Assembly: GCF_022229005.1 (NCBI RefSeq)
Contig: NZ_JAKKFD010000009.1
Location: 1-64,000, forward strand
Direction: 5' to 3'
Source: Micromonospora trifolii
GTDB taxonomy: Bacteria > Actinomycetota > Actinomycetes > Mycobacteriales > Micromonosporaceae
Length of the DNA: 64,000 bases
The notes below the pieces were generated by a model. It was not told where the DNA came from, made no database searches, and saw only the letters and a program-made list of their open reading frames with translations. Position 1 is the stretch's first letter; the number at the start of each line of letters is the position of its first letter. Below, piece after piece: positions 8,125 to 16,221 of the stretch. The translations under genes and the position numbers were made by a program.

Positions 8125-9708
8125 ATGCATCGCCGTCACTTTCCCCGGGCCCTCGCGCTGCTCGCGCTGGTCGCCACAGTGGCCACCGCCGGCGCGCCCG
8201 GTGCCACGGCCGAGTCGCCCACCGCGGCGACGACCCAACTGCGCGCCACCATCGACACGATCCTCGCCGACACCCGGCTGGCCGGCGCGCAGGCGTCGGT
8301 GGTCGTGGTCGACACCAGCACGGGACAGACGCTCTACGACCGCAACGGCGACCGCCGGCTGGTCCCGGCGTCCAACACCAAGCTGCTGACCTCGACGGCC
8401 GCCCTTGAGCTGCTCGGCCCGGGGCACCGCTTCAGCACCGACGTACGAACCAGCGGCAAACGCCGTGGGGCCCTGCTCGCCGGCAACCTCTACCTGCGCG
8501 GCGGAGGCGACCCGACAATGCTCGCCGCCGACTACGAGGCGCTCGCCGCGCAGGTCGCCGCCGGCGGCGTCCGGGTGGTCACCGGCAACCTGGTCGCCGA
8601 CGACACCCGCTACGACAGCACCCGACTCGGCCCCGACTGGACCTGGGACGACGAGCCCTACTACTACGCCGCGCAGGTCTCCGCGCTGACCGTCGCCCCG
8701 GACACCGACTACGACGCGGGCACCGTGATCGTGCACGCCGCACCGGCCGACCGGGCCGGCGCCCCGCCGGTGGTCACCACCACACCCGCCACCGGGTACG
8801 TCCGCGTCGACAACCGCGCCCAGACGGTCAGCGACGGCGAGACCTCGATCTCGATCGAGCGCGAGCACGGCAGCAACACGGTCGTGATGACCGGTCAGAT
8901 CGCCGTCGGCGACGAGCCCGCCAGCGACTGGGTCACCGTCTGGGAGCCCACCGGCTACGCGGCCGACGTGTTCCGGGCGGCGCTGCACCGACACGGCGTC
9001 CGGGTGCTCGGCCAGACCGTGCTCGGCCAGCCCACCCCGGCGAGGGCGCGCCCGTTGGCGCGCCACGACTCGATGAGCCTGGGCGAGCTGATGACGCCAT
9101 TTCTGAAGCTGTCCAACAACGGGCACGCCGAGGTGTTGACCAAGGAGATCGGCCGGGTGCTCTCCGGCTCGGGCACCTGGACGGCCGGTGTCACAGCGAT
9201 CAGCGAGTACGTCGCCGACACCGGAATGGACACCGGGAGACTGCGTCAGCGTGACGGCTCAGGGTTGTCCCGGCGCAACCTGATCCCGGCGGCCGAGTTC
9301 GTCGACCTGCTGAGCGCCGTCCGCGCCGAACCGTGGTTCGCGACCTGGTACGCGGCGCTGCCGATCGCCGGCCGGCCCGAGCGGTTCGTCGGCGGCACCC
9401 TGCGCAGCCGGATGGCCGGCACGCCGGCCGCTGGCAACGTGCACGCCAAGACCGGCAGCCTGACCGGCGTCTCGGGGCTCTCCGGCTACGTCACCAGCGC
9501 AGATGGTCGACTGCTGGCGTTCTCCATCCTGCTGAACAACTACCTGACGGCGTCGGTGAAGTCGTTGGAGGACCAGATCGCCGTGGCGCTGGCCGGCTTC
9601 CGCGAGGGTGGAGCGTCGAAGGCACGGGTGGCCCCGCCGGCGGTGCCGGAGACGCCGCGCACCCCGGAGGGCGTCGAGTGCTCCTGGGTCAAGCCGATCA
9701 CCTGCTGA
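8125..9708 (+). CDS. dacB: D-alanyl-D-alanine carboxypeptidase/endopeptidase, PBP4 type (S13)
   Basis: 527-residue exported penicillin-binding protein that trims or cleaves peptidoglycan peptide stems. A signal peptide ends near PGATA. The three active-site motifs are intact: SNTK near residue 83, SNN near residue 329 and KTG near residue 441. The large insert between the first two motifs is typical of the S13 family. A strong hairpin follows the stop codon. CAGCAT six bases upstream of ATG 8125 may be a leaderless -10 element. Confidence 0.93.
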   Translation: MHRRHFPRALALLALVATVATAGAPGATAESPTAATTQLRATIDTILADTRLAGAQASVVVVDTSTGQTLYDRNGDRRLVPASNTKLLTSTAALELLGPGHRFSTDVRTSGKRRGALLAGNLYLRGGGDPTMLAADYEALAAQVAAGGVRVVTGNLVADDTRYDSTRLGPDWTWDDEPYYYAAQVSALTVAPDTDYDAGTVIVHAAPADRAGAPPVVTTTPATGYVRVDNRAQTVSDGETSISIEREHGSNTVVMTGQIAVGDEPASDWVTVWEPTGYAADVFRAALHRHGVRVLGQTVLGQPTPARARPLARHDSMSLGELMTPFLKLSNNGHAEVLTKEIGRVLSGSGTWTAGVTAISEYVADTGMDTGRLRQRDGSGLSRRNLIPAAEFVDLLSAVRAEPWFATWYAALPIAGRPERFVGGTLRSRMAGTPAAGNVHAKTGSLTGVSGLSGYVTSADGRLLAFSILLNNYLTASVKSLEDQIAVALAGFREGGASKARVAPPAVPETPRTPEGVECSWVKPITC

Positions 9709-9713
9709 GCGGC

Positions 9714-9743
9714 GGCCGGGAGGCGCGTTCGCGCCTCCCGGCC
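9714..9743. terminator. Perfect hairpin between convergent genes
   Basis: A 14-bp perfect stem (GGCCGGGAGGCGCG and its complement) with a two-base TT centre begins five bases after the dacB stop and ends before the stop of the next, oppositely oriented gene. There is no T-tract, which is usual for actinobacterial terminators. It can serve both strands. Confidence 0.7.
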
Positions 9744-9753
9744 CGGCGAGCGC

Positions 9754-10083
9754 TCAGGCCGGACGGTTCGGTGGGGGGACCACCGCCGTCGGGTCACCAC
9801 GTTCGATGAGCGCGGCGATCTCAGCGGCCCGCAGCCCGCGCAGCGCCAGCACCCGGGTGCCCCAGCGGTGCAGGCGGCACGGGTGCGGGCTGGCATCGTT
9901 GCGGCAGACCACACCACCGGACCACCGTCGGGGGGCGTGCACCACCACCGCCCGTACGGCGAACTGGGTGTCCTCCCCCGTCACGTACGGCGGCAGGGGA
10001 ATGTCGCGAAGAACCTCCCCGGACGCTTCACCGACGCCGGACGAAGCGGCACGACGGACGCGGTGGCCGGTGCTGCTGCTCAT
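9754..10083 (-). CDS. Conserved hypothetical protein with C-x8-C-x2-H motif (paralogue of 15723-16133)
   Basis: About 109 residues with a disordered N-terminus. The core runs AVRAVVVH, Trp, CRND, PCRLHRWGxRVL, GL, then IxALIxxG. The same core is found in the gene at 15723-16133, showing a two-member family in this window. The two cysteines and the following histidine (C-x8-C-x2-H) could bind metal. Function is unknown. ATG 10083 is chosen because GGAGG lies eight bases upstream; a GTG five codons earlier overlaps that site. Confidence 0.7.
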   Translation of the reverse strand: MSSSTGHRVRRAASSGVGEASGEVLRDIPLPPYVTGEDTQFAVRAVVVHAPRRWSGGVVCRNDASPHPCRLHRWGTRVLALRGLRAAEIAALIERGDPTAVVPPPNRPA

Positions 10084-10200
10084 CTCCGCTGCCTCCACAC
10101 TGGATGGTCGGATGGGGACAGCAGAAAGTTACGACGCATTCGACAGTCAGCGACGGACAAACTGTCCCGGTGCCCCAACGCGCAGCGATCAGTCAGTCAG

Positions 10201-11145
10201 TCAACGCACCGTCACGGCCTGGAGGCCGACGTTGCCGCAGTGCTGCGTGAAGACCTTCTCGACGGTCCAGTTCAGCAGCAGCCGGGCACCCTTCGGCACC
10301 GTGAAACGGATGGTGAACTGGGCGCTCTGACTGGTGTAGGGGTCTTCCAGTCGAGCGGTGCTGGCGGGCCCGCCGGTGGACAGCCGCGCTTCCAGTCGCC
10401 CCCGAGCCATCCAGATGCCGGCGTACAGCTGGACCGTGCGCGGCTCGCCGCTGCCGGCGACGGCGAGGCTGAAACCGTTCCCGGCACCGCAGGCGTAGAC
10501 GCCGTTGGAGCTGCCGTTCGTCGACCGCTCCGGCGTGCCGTCGGACCAGCGCACGTACTCCTGGTTGCCGTCCCAGCCGACCCGCCGCCCGGCGCCACCA
10601 CCGTCGATGATCTCGCCGGAGCCGGAGCGCTTGCGGTTCGTCGACCGGCCGCCGTGCTCTCCCCAGTGCACCCAGTCCCGGGCGCCAACGGAGGTGAGGT
10701 CGACGATGGCGGGCATCTCGCCCCGGCTCACCGTCAGCGCCGGCGCACCGGGCTTCGCCGGTGGCGGGGCCGGCGCGCTGGCCGACGGCGTCGGCGTCGG
10801 CTCCGGCGAGGGTGGGCGCTGGCGCGGACGCAGGCCGGGCGTCGCCGGCCCCGCCTCGCCGGTGCGCCCGTCGGCGGCCGGGAGACCTGGGGAACGGGCC
10901 CCGACGGGCACGCCGCCCGGACCCGCCTGGTCGTCGTCCGGCGCCGGACCGGAGCGGGTGGCGAGGTAAGAGATCAACACCACCAGGCAGACGAGTACGG
11001 CGGCGCCCTCCACCGCCCAGCGTCGCCGCTGTCGGACGCGGCGCAACAGGCTGCGGGTCACCCCGGCGGTAATGGCACGCGGACGGTGCCTCGGCGGCGC
11101 GTCGCCAGCCCTCGAACCAGCCCGCGTGCGGTCTTCGTCCGCCAC
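10201..11145 (-). CDS. Membrane-anchored protein with C-terminal beta-sandwich-like domain
   Basis: 314 residues. A basic N-terminal region is followed by one membrane segment (WAVEGAAVLVCLVVLISYLA), a Pro/Gly/Thr-rich linker, and a C-terminal extracellular domain of about 170 residues opening with DLTSVGARDWVHWGEH and including FxLxV, RTVQLYAGIWMARG and LLLNWTV. That pattern occurs as an appended domain in secreted bacterial proteins and looks like a jelly-roll; ligand unknown. The GTG start at 11145 has GGAGG five bases upstream. No catalytic motif is visible. Confidence 0.6.
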   Translation of the reverse strand: MADEDRTRAGSRAGDAPPRHRPRAITAGVTRSLLRRVRQRRRWAVEGAAVLVCLVVLISYLATRSGPAPDDDQAGPGGVPVGARSPGLPAADGRTGEAGPATPGLRPRQRPPSPEPTPTPSASAPAPPPAKPGAPALTVSRGEMPAIVDLTSVGARDWVHWGEHGGRSTNRKRSGSGEIIDGGGAGRRVGWDGNQEYVRWSDGTPERSTNGSSNGVYACGAGNGFSLAVAGSGEPRTVQLYAGIWMARGRLEARLSTGGPASTARLEDPYTSQSAQFTIRFTVPKGARLLLNWTVEKVFTQHCGNVGLQAVTVR

Positions 11146-11344
11146 CGACCCCTCCAACTCCGCCGCCCGGCCGTTTTGGACCGCCGAGGACCACACCATC
11201 CGCTGTGGGCAGTTTCACGTTTGTCCGGGCGTGGACGACACGCTAGATCCGGACTACCGGACGTGTCCAGCCCACAATGGGACGCTGTCGGACAACCCGG
11301 CCCGCCCGGACGGACGATTCGGCAGACCACGAGCGCCTTTCCGG

Positions 11345-11938
11345 TCAACCGATCCGGAAGCCGAGCAGTTGCGCGACGACCACTGCCTGCTCGACGTCGA
11401 TCACGGCACCGGCCCGTTCGACGACCGTCGGGTCCAGCGCGGTGAGATCGCTGCCCCGCAGGTCGGCGCCGCCGAGCCGGACGTTGGTCAACTGCGCTCC
11501 GGAAAGATCGACACCGGTGACCGTAGCACCGGTGAGATTGGCCCTGGTGAGATCCACCTCGCGCATGCGCACCCCGGTCAGTCGAACACCACGCAGGTCG
11601 GCACCGGGCAGCGCGACGAAGGACCAGTCGCCGCCGTCCACCGTCAACGGACGCAGATCACACTCGCTGAAGGTGCTGCCGACCAGCTTGCAGCCGGTGA
11701 ACTCGGCCTCGAAGAAGTTGCATCGCCGAAAGACGCAACGGGTGAAGGCGGAGTCGACATGCCGGGAGGCGTTGAACGCGACGTTGCCGAACGTGCACCC
11801 GGTGAAGACCGCGCCTCTGCTCACCGCCTCGGTCAGGTCCACCCCGAAGAACTCGCAACCCACGAAGTGCCGGTCGGTCAGCTCCTCGCCGTACCAGTCC
11901 TCGTTGCGGAAGGTCACGTCCTCGGTCAACTCCGGCAT
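11345..11938 (-). CDS. Pentapeptide-repeat protein
   Basis: 197 residues almost entirely built of A(D/N)LXX-type pentapeptides, such as GADLRGVRLTGVRMREVDLT and GADLRGSDLTAL, which fold into a right-handed quadrilateral beta-helix. Relatives include gyrase-protecting Qnr-like proteins and many of unknown role; nothing here identifies it as Qnr. ATG 11938 is preceded by TAGCCT with a six-base gap, indicating a leaderless mRNA. Confidence 0.85.
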   Translation of the reverse strand: MPELTEDVTFRNEDWYGEELTDRHFVGCEFFGVDLTEAVSRGAVFTGCTFGNVAFNASRHVDSAFTRCVFRRCNFFEAEFTGCKLVGSTFSECDLRPLTVDGGDWSFVALPGADLRGVRLTGVRMREVDLTRANLTGATVTGVDLSGAQLTNVRLGGADLRGSDLTALDPTVVERAGAVIDVEQAVVVAQLLGFRIG

Positions 11939-11944
11939 CCGGCC

Positions 11945-11950
11945 AGGCTA
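11945..11950 (-). promoter_or_regulatory. Leaderless -10 element of the pentapeptide-repeat gene
   Basis: Minus-strand TAGCCT lies six bases before ATG 11938. No Shine-Dalgarno sequence is present. Confidence 0.4.
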
Positions 11951-12021
11951 GTCGGCACCGACGGCAGCCGACGGCCGGCGGGCCGGTGCCGGCCCCCTTC
12001 CGGTGTCGGTGTACCGGCGAG

Positions 12022-12027
12022 TAGGTT
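12022..12027 (+). promoter_or_regulatory. Leaderless -10 element of the serine hydrolase gene
   Basis: TAGGTT lies seven bases before GTG 12035. This supports the short start over upstream in-frame codons. Confidence 0.45.
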
Positions 12028-12034
12028 CGGCGGC

Positions 12035-13267
12035 GTGAGTGTGGCTCGGAGCAAGGACCCGGATCAGATCGGCTTCGACACGGCGCGGCTGGCGCGGATC
12101 GATGAGCACTTCGGCAGGTACGTCGACGACGGCCGGCTGGCCGGCTGGCAGGTGGTGGTCACCCGTCGCGGCGAGGTGGCGCACTCCTCGACGTACGGGC
12201 TGCGCGACCGGGAGTCGGGCGCGCCTGTCGAGGCCGACACCCTCTGGCGGATCTACTCGATGACCAAGCCGGTCACCTCGGTCGCGGCGATGATGCTGTG
12301 GGAGGAGGGCCGGTTCGAGCTGACCGACGAGATCAGCCGCTGGCTGCCCGAGTTCGCCGACCTGCGGGTCTACTCCAAGGGGTCGGCGCTCAAGCCGTAC
12401 ACGGTGCCGGCGGTCGAGCCGATCCGGGTCTGGCACCTGCTCACCCACACGGCCGGCCTGACGTACGGCTTCATGCAGACCTCGGTGGTCGACGGGCTCT
12501 ACCGGGCCGCCGGCTACGACCTGTACCCGCCTGCGGACGTCGACCTGGCCGGCGCCTGCGCGGCCTTCGGCGAGCTGCCGCTGCTGTTTCAGCCCGGCTC
12601 CGCGTGGGGCTACTCCGTCGCCACCGACGTGCTCGGTCGGCTCGTCGAGGTGATCTCCGGGCAGAGCCTCGACGCGTTCTTCGCCGACCGGATCTTCGGC
12701 CCGCTGGGCATGACCGACACCCGCTGGTGGGTGGAGGGCGACGAGGCCGACCGGCTGGCCGCGCTCTACGTACCGGAACCGCGCAGCGGCCGGGCCGTCC
12801 GCTACGACAGCCTCGGGTCGCTCGCGTTCAGCAAGCCGGCGCTGCTCTCCGGCGGTGGCGGCCTGATCTCCAGCGCCGCCGACTACCACCGGTTCACGCA
12901 GTTGCTGCTGCGCGGCGGCGAGCTGGACGGCGTCCGGCTACTCGGGCCACGCACGGTGCGGTTCATGACCCGCAACCACCTGCCCGGCGGTCAGGACCTG
13001 GGCACCCTGTCCACCGGCGGCTTCGCCGAGACCACCCTGGACGGGATCGGCTTCGGCCTCGGCTTCGCGGTGGTCGACGACCCGATCCCCAGCCGGGTGC
13101 CGAGCAGCGTCGGCGAGTACTACTGGGGCGGGGTGGCCAGCACCGCGTTCTGGGTCGACCCGGCCGAGGAGATCACCGCGTTGCTGTTCACGCAGCTGAT
13201 GCCGTCGAGCACCTACCCGCTCCGCTCCCAGCTGCGCCAGCTCGTCTACGCCGCCCTGCGCGACTGA
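12035..13267 (+). CDS. Serine hydrolase, beta-lactamase (class C)/esterase family
   Basis: 410 residues without a signal peptide. The class C/DD-peptidase SxxK motif is seen as SMTK near residue 75 and the tyrosine motif as GYS near residue 192. A conserved W-x-L-L-THTAG segment and a late YWGGVASTAFWVDP block fit the esterase/beta-lactamase-related group. Most such cytoplasmic proteins are esterases rather than drug-resistance enzymes. The reading frame is open far upstream, but the leaderless -10 and homologous N-terminus point to GTG 12035. It converges with the PPOX gene across a dispersed repeat. Confidence 0.85.
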   Translation: MSVARSKDPDQIGFDTARLARIDEHFGRYVDDGRLAGWQVVVTRRGEVAHSSTYGLRDRESGAPVEADTLWRIYSMTKPVTSVAAMMLWEEGRFELTDEISRWLPEFADLRVYSKGSALKPYTVPAVEPIRVWHLLTHTAGLTYGFMQTSVVDGLYRAAGYDLYPPADVDLAGACAAFGELPLLFQPGSAWGYSVATDVLGRLVEVISGQSLDAFFADRIFGPLGMTDTRWWVEGDEADRLAALYVPEPRSGRAVRYDSLGSLAFSKPALLSGGGGLISSAADYHRFTQLLLRGGELDGVRLLGPRTVRFMTRNHLPGGQDLGTLSTGGFAETTLDGIGFGLGFAVVDDPIPSRVPSSVGEYYWGGVASTAFWVDPAEEITALLFTQLMPSSTYPLRSQLRQLVYAALRD

Positions 13268-13285
13268 CCGGCGGCCACACCGACC

Positions 13286-13362
13286 CCGCCGATCTTGCAC
13301 CTTGTGTTGTCGAAATGTCCCTGATGAGTTGCTTGCCAGGACAGAAAGTGCAAGATCGGCGG
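13286..13362. repeat. Intergenic inverted repeat, family A copy 1
   Basis: Perfect 15-bp arms (13286-13300 CCGCCGATCTTGCAC and 13348-13362) enclose 47 bases. The core GATCTTGCAC and its complement GTGCAAGATC are shared with the copy at 38803-38878, including a GAAAGTGCAAGATCG right end. It lies between convergent genes and may act as a bidirectional terminator or be a REP-like mobile repeat. Confidence 0.75.
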
Positions 13363-13387
13363 AATGGCAGCCGCTGGCGGACTGCGG

Positions 13388-13852
13388 TCAGTCGGTGAGG
13401 CGGGCTGGGAAGCCACCGGTGGCGATCGGGCCCCAGGCGTCGATGGTGACCCGGATCAGCGACTTGCCCTGGCGCACCATCGCCGCCCGGTAGTCGTCCC
13501 AGTCCGGGTGCTCACCGGAGATGCTGCGGAAGTACTCGACAAGCGGCTCCAGCGCCTCGGGCAGATCGAGCACCTCGGCGGTGCCGTCGATCTGCACCCA
13601 GGGGCCGTTCCAGTCGTCGCTGAGCACGCAGGCCGACACCCGGGGGTCGCGGCGGAGGTTGCTCACCTTGGCCCGCTCGGGGTAGGTGGAGATGACCAGC
13701 CGCCCCTGCCCGTCGACCCCGGCCGAGACCGGGGAGGACTGCGGGCGCCCGTCGGCCCTGGTGGTCATCAGCACGACGCGGTGTCGCGGCCGGAGGAAGT
13801 CGAGCAGGCCGTCCCGGTCGACCCGGGTGTTCCTTGCGATGCTGCGTGCCAT
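13388..13852 (-). CDS. PPOX-class F420-dependent protein
   Basis: 154 residues of the split-barrel pyridoxamine-phosphate-oxidase-like fold. VVLMTTRADGRPQSSPVSAG and LVISTYPERAKVSNLRRDPR match the actinobacterial group that binds coenzyme F420, and VQIDGTAEVLDLPEALEPLV follows. It is probably a cytoplasmic reductase of unknown substrate. It is transcribed in the same direction as the DUF6642-like gene just upstream. Confidence 0.85.
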   Translation of the reverse strand: MARSIARNTRVDRDGLLDFLRPRHRVVLMTTRADGRPQSSPVSAGVDGQGRLVISTYPERAKVSNLRRDPRVSACVLSDDWNGPWVQIDGTAEVLDLPEALEPLVEYFRSISGEHPDWDDYRAAMVRQGKSLIRVTIDAWGPIATGGFPARLTD

Positions 13853-13894
13853 TCCCCGTTCCTACCAGGGCGCGGGCGCAGCGGGGTCGGCGGG

Positions 13895-14533
13895 TCAGCG
13901 GGGCCGGGCCGCGGCGCGGTGCACCGCCTGGGTGGGCACCCGGGGACGGCCGGACGGACGCCAGGCCCGACCGTTGGCGTAGATCACCCGAAAACCGAGG
14001 TACGACGCGAGCGGCGCCCAGTGGGCGGAGCCCATCCGCAGCTCGGCGGCATTGTGTCGCTGGCCGTTGGCGAGCACGTCGAGGAGCACGGTTTCGAAGG
14101 CCGCCGATTCGACCCAGTCGACCTCCCGGGTGAAACCGCAGATCAGAGCGGCTCCGGTGACCTCCAGGAACTCGCGCAAAACCGCGTCCGAAGCCCGCAG
14201 CACCGAGCAGCTGCCGAAATAGAGTCGCCGCCCCTCCGCGCGGCCGGCCATCAGCTCGGCCACCTCGTTCAACTCGACGGACTGCCAGTCGGTGAGGCAG
14301 AGCCGGCTCGGCTCGCCGTGCATGGCGAAGAAGCCGACCCGGTGGTCGGCGTACTGCTTGAGCAGCCACCGGTCCAGGAAGTAGAACAACTCGTCGCGGG
14401 TGGCCGCGTCCTTGTGGATGAAGCGGATCTTGCCCAGCCGCTCCAGCAACTCCAGGGTGGGCAGCACCGAGCCCCGCTCGTTGAGGTCACGGTGCCACTG
14501 ACCCTCGACACAGAAGACGCCACCGCGTGCCAC
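13895..14533 (-). CDS. DUF6642-like protein with caspase-like His/Cys pair
   Basis: About 212 residues opening with VARGGVFCVEGQW. In the centre, FFAMHGEPS carries His 72 and LYFGSCSVL carries Cys 109, each after a hydrophobic strand. That order and context are those of the caspase/CHAT protease dyad. The rest (IHKDAATRDELFYFLDRW, GAALICGFTREVDWVESAAF) matches proteins labelled DUF6642. No function is established. GTG 14533 is preferred because GGAG lies at normal spacing; GTG 14539 is in frame and only two codons longer. Confidence 0.65.
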   Translation of the reverse strand: MARGGVFCVEGQWHRDLNERGSVLPTLELLERLGKIRFIHKDAATRDELFYFLDRWLLKQYADHRVGFFAMHGEPSRLCLTDWQSVELNEVAELMAGRAEGRRLYFGSCSVLRASDAVLREFLEVTGAALICGFTREVDWVESAAFETVLLDVLANGQRHNAAELRMGSAHWAPLASYLGFRVIYANGRAWRPSGRPRVPTQAVHRAAARPR

Positions 14534-14539
14534 GCGCAC

Positions 14540-14838
14540 CTCCGCCAGTCCACCGCCCCGGGGCTGACGTTACCGGCCGCCATCACCCCGGGAACATCAC
14601 CCTGCGTGTGGCAGATTGCGACGTTCGGTGCGCTTGTCGGCAGGAGGGGTGATCGGCCGGAAATGGCTGTTTCGCAAATCAGCCGAATTCCCAGCCAATA
14701 CCCAGGGACAGCGGATTGTGAGCACGATTCTCGTTAATCACCTCCAACCGCACTGATCGGTGCGAGGGTGGAAATCACGGGACTTCTCGGTCGATGTCCT
14801 GGTGCCACCCCATTCGCTCTCCTATCGGGAGGACTTCT
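14540..14838. other. AT-richer leader region before the VanY-like gene
   Basis: This 299-base stretch holds no convincing gene. It is less GC-rich than its surroundings (for example GTTTCGCAAATCAGCCGAAT). Actinobacterial wall-hydrolase genes are often under a c-di-AMP (ydaO) riboswitch, but I could not recognise the conserved ydaO core here. Confidence 0.4.
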
Positions 14839-15618
14839 GTGCGCGTAAACACCTTGAAGCGGGTCGCCGTCGCATTCGCCCTGGCACTGCCCGGGGCCGC
14901 AATCGCCACGGTGGTCGCCGCACCGGCGGCCCACGCGGACGGCTGTTACACCTGGAACCGCACCCTGAGCCAGGGGCGCTCCGGCGATGACGTCCGCCAG
15001 TTGCAGATCCGGGTCGCCGGGTGGGCCGGCTACCGGGACATCGTGGAGAACGACGGCCGCTACGGTCCGAAGACCGCCGCCGCGGTCAAGCGGTTCCAGC
15101 AGGCGTACGGGCTGCGCGCCGACGGCATCGCCGGCCCACAGACCTTCGCCAAGCTGTACCAGCTCCAGGACAACGACTGCACGCCCGCGCACTTCACCTA
15201 CGGCGAGTTGGACAACGGGTGCGGCAGGAGCGGGTGGAGCGGCGGCCCGCTGTCGGCCAACCAGACCAAGCAGAACGCGCTGCGCACCATGTGGAAGCTT
15301 GAGGCGCTGCGCAAGAGCCTCGGCGACAAGCCGCTCAACGTGTCCAGCGGCTTCCGCAGTCGCGCCTGCAACAACCAGGTCGGCGGCGCGTCCGACAGCC
15401 AACACCTGTACGGCAACGCGGCCGACGTGACCTCACGGACGTCCTCGCTGTGCCAGGTCGCCCGGGGCGCCCGCAACAACGGCTTCAGTGGGATCTACGG
15501 GCCGGGCTACCCCGACCACGACGACCACGTGCACGTCGACTCACGTCGGGAGAACAACAGCGACAGCAGCTCGAACACGACGAGCTGGTCCGCACCGGAC
15601 TGCGGGGTCGGCAACTGA
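14839..15618 (+). CDS. Secreted peptidoglycan-binding M15-type D-Ala-D-Ala carboxypeptidase (VanY-like)
   Basis: 259 residues: signal peptide ending AAHA, a PG_binding_1 domain (QLQIRVAGW, DGRYGPKTAAAVKRFQQ, LRADGIAGPQT) at about 40-105, and an M15A zinc peptidase domain. Zinc ligands are visible in SGFRSRACNNQ, QHLYGNAADV (His and Asp) and DHVHVD (His). It should cut stem peptides at the cell wall. GTG 14839 has GGGAGGA five bases upstream and directly begins the signal peptide. Confidence 0.9.
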   Translation: MRVNTLKRVAVAFALALPGAAIATVVAAPAAHADGCYTWNRTLSQGRSGDDVRQLQIRVAGWAGYRDIVENDGRYGPKTAAAVKRFQQAYGLRADGIAGPQTFAKLYQLQDNDCTPAHFTYGELDNGCGRSGWSGGPLSANQTKQNALRTMWKLEALRKSLGDKPLNVSSGFRSRACNNQVGGASDSQHLYGNAADVTSRTSSLCQVARGARNNGFSGIYGPGYPDHDDHVHVDSRRENNSDSSSNTTSWSAPDCGVGN

Positions 15619-15634
15619 GCTGACCCGCTCAGAG

Positions 15635-15683
15635 CGACGTCGGCCCGACGCGGAGGGGGAATCTTCGCGCCGGGCCGACGTCG
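15635..15683. terminator. Hairpin between convergent genes
   Basis: Perfect 13-bp arms, CGACGTCGGCCCG (15635-15647) and its complement (15671-15683), enclose 23 bases. It lies 16 bases after the VanY-like stop and before the oppositely oriented gene end at 15723. Confidence 0.65.
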
Positions 15684-15722
15684 TGTCGCCCCGGGGTCGG
15701 TTGGGCGGAGGGGGTAGCGCGC

Positions 15723-16133
15723 TCAGCTCGCCCGGGGCCAGCGCGGCGCGGTGACGGGGGGAGTCACCGGCCGGCCAGCAGCGGTGGGCCGTACCCCCTG
15801 GGGGACGACCCGCGCGGCCTGTTGCCGCGACGGCCCGGTCGCCGTGAACGGGAAGGGCACGTGCACGAACGGATTCCCGTGCCGGATCAACGCCTCGATC
15901 TGCCGCTCGTTGAGCCCGTGTGCCTCCAACACCCGCCGCCCCCAACGGTGCAGCCGGCACGGGTAGGAGGCGCCGTCGTTGCGGCACAGCGGCCCCGTGG
16001 GCCACTCCTCGGCGGTGTGCACTACCACCGCCCGGACCGCGAGCCGGACATCCTCCGGGGTCAGAGGTGCCGGCATTGGCACCTCACCCAGTACCTGATC
16101 GATGGGATCCGTCGACTGCTCACCAACTCGCAC
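15723..16133 (-). CDS. Conserved hypothetical protein with C-x8-C-x2-H motif (paralogue of 9754-10083)
   Basis: 136 residues. The core LAVRAVVVH, Trp, CRNDGASYPCRLHRWGRRVL, GLNERQIEALIRHGNP matches the gene at 9754-10083. A Pro/Arg-rich C-terminal tail is unique to this copy. Function is unknown; a metal-binding regulatory role is possible. The GTG start at 16133 is strongly supported by GGGAGG six bases upstream. The long open frame before it has no coding character. Confidence 0.7.
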   Translation of the reverse strand: MRVGEQSTDPIDQVLGEVPMPAPLTPEDVRLAVRAVVVHTAEEWPTGPLCRNDGASYPCRLHRWGRRVLEAHGLNERQIEALIRHGNPFVHVPFPFTATGPSRQQAARVVPQGVRPTAAGRPVTPPVTAPRWPRAS

Positions 16134-16221
16134 GGCAGGCCTCCCGCAGTTCGGCAGCGGTACGGCGGACCCACCGCACCGACATCCTCGGCCATGGGTA
16201 CGGCAGACACCTGACGAAAGT

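Noticed and set aside
8125..9708. Reading DacB or the class C/class A-like hydrolases as antibiotic-resistance genes
   Set aside because: DacB is a housekeeping PBP, and the other two lack signal peptides; nothing indicates a resistance role.
11072..12034. Long in-frame extension before the serine hydrolase
   Set aside because: It lies antisense to the pentapeptide-repeat gene, lacks family similarity, and a leaderless -10 element supports the start at 12035.
14540..14838. Possible ydaO-type c-di-AMP riboswitch before the VanY-like gene
   Set aside because: The length and gene type fit, but the conserved core sequences could not be found by eye.
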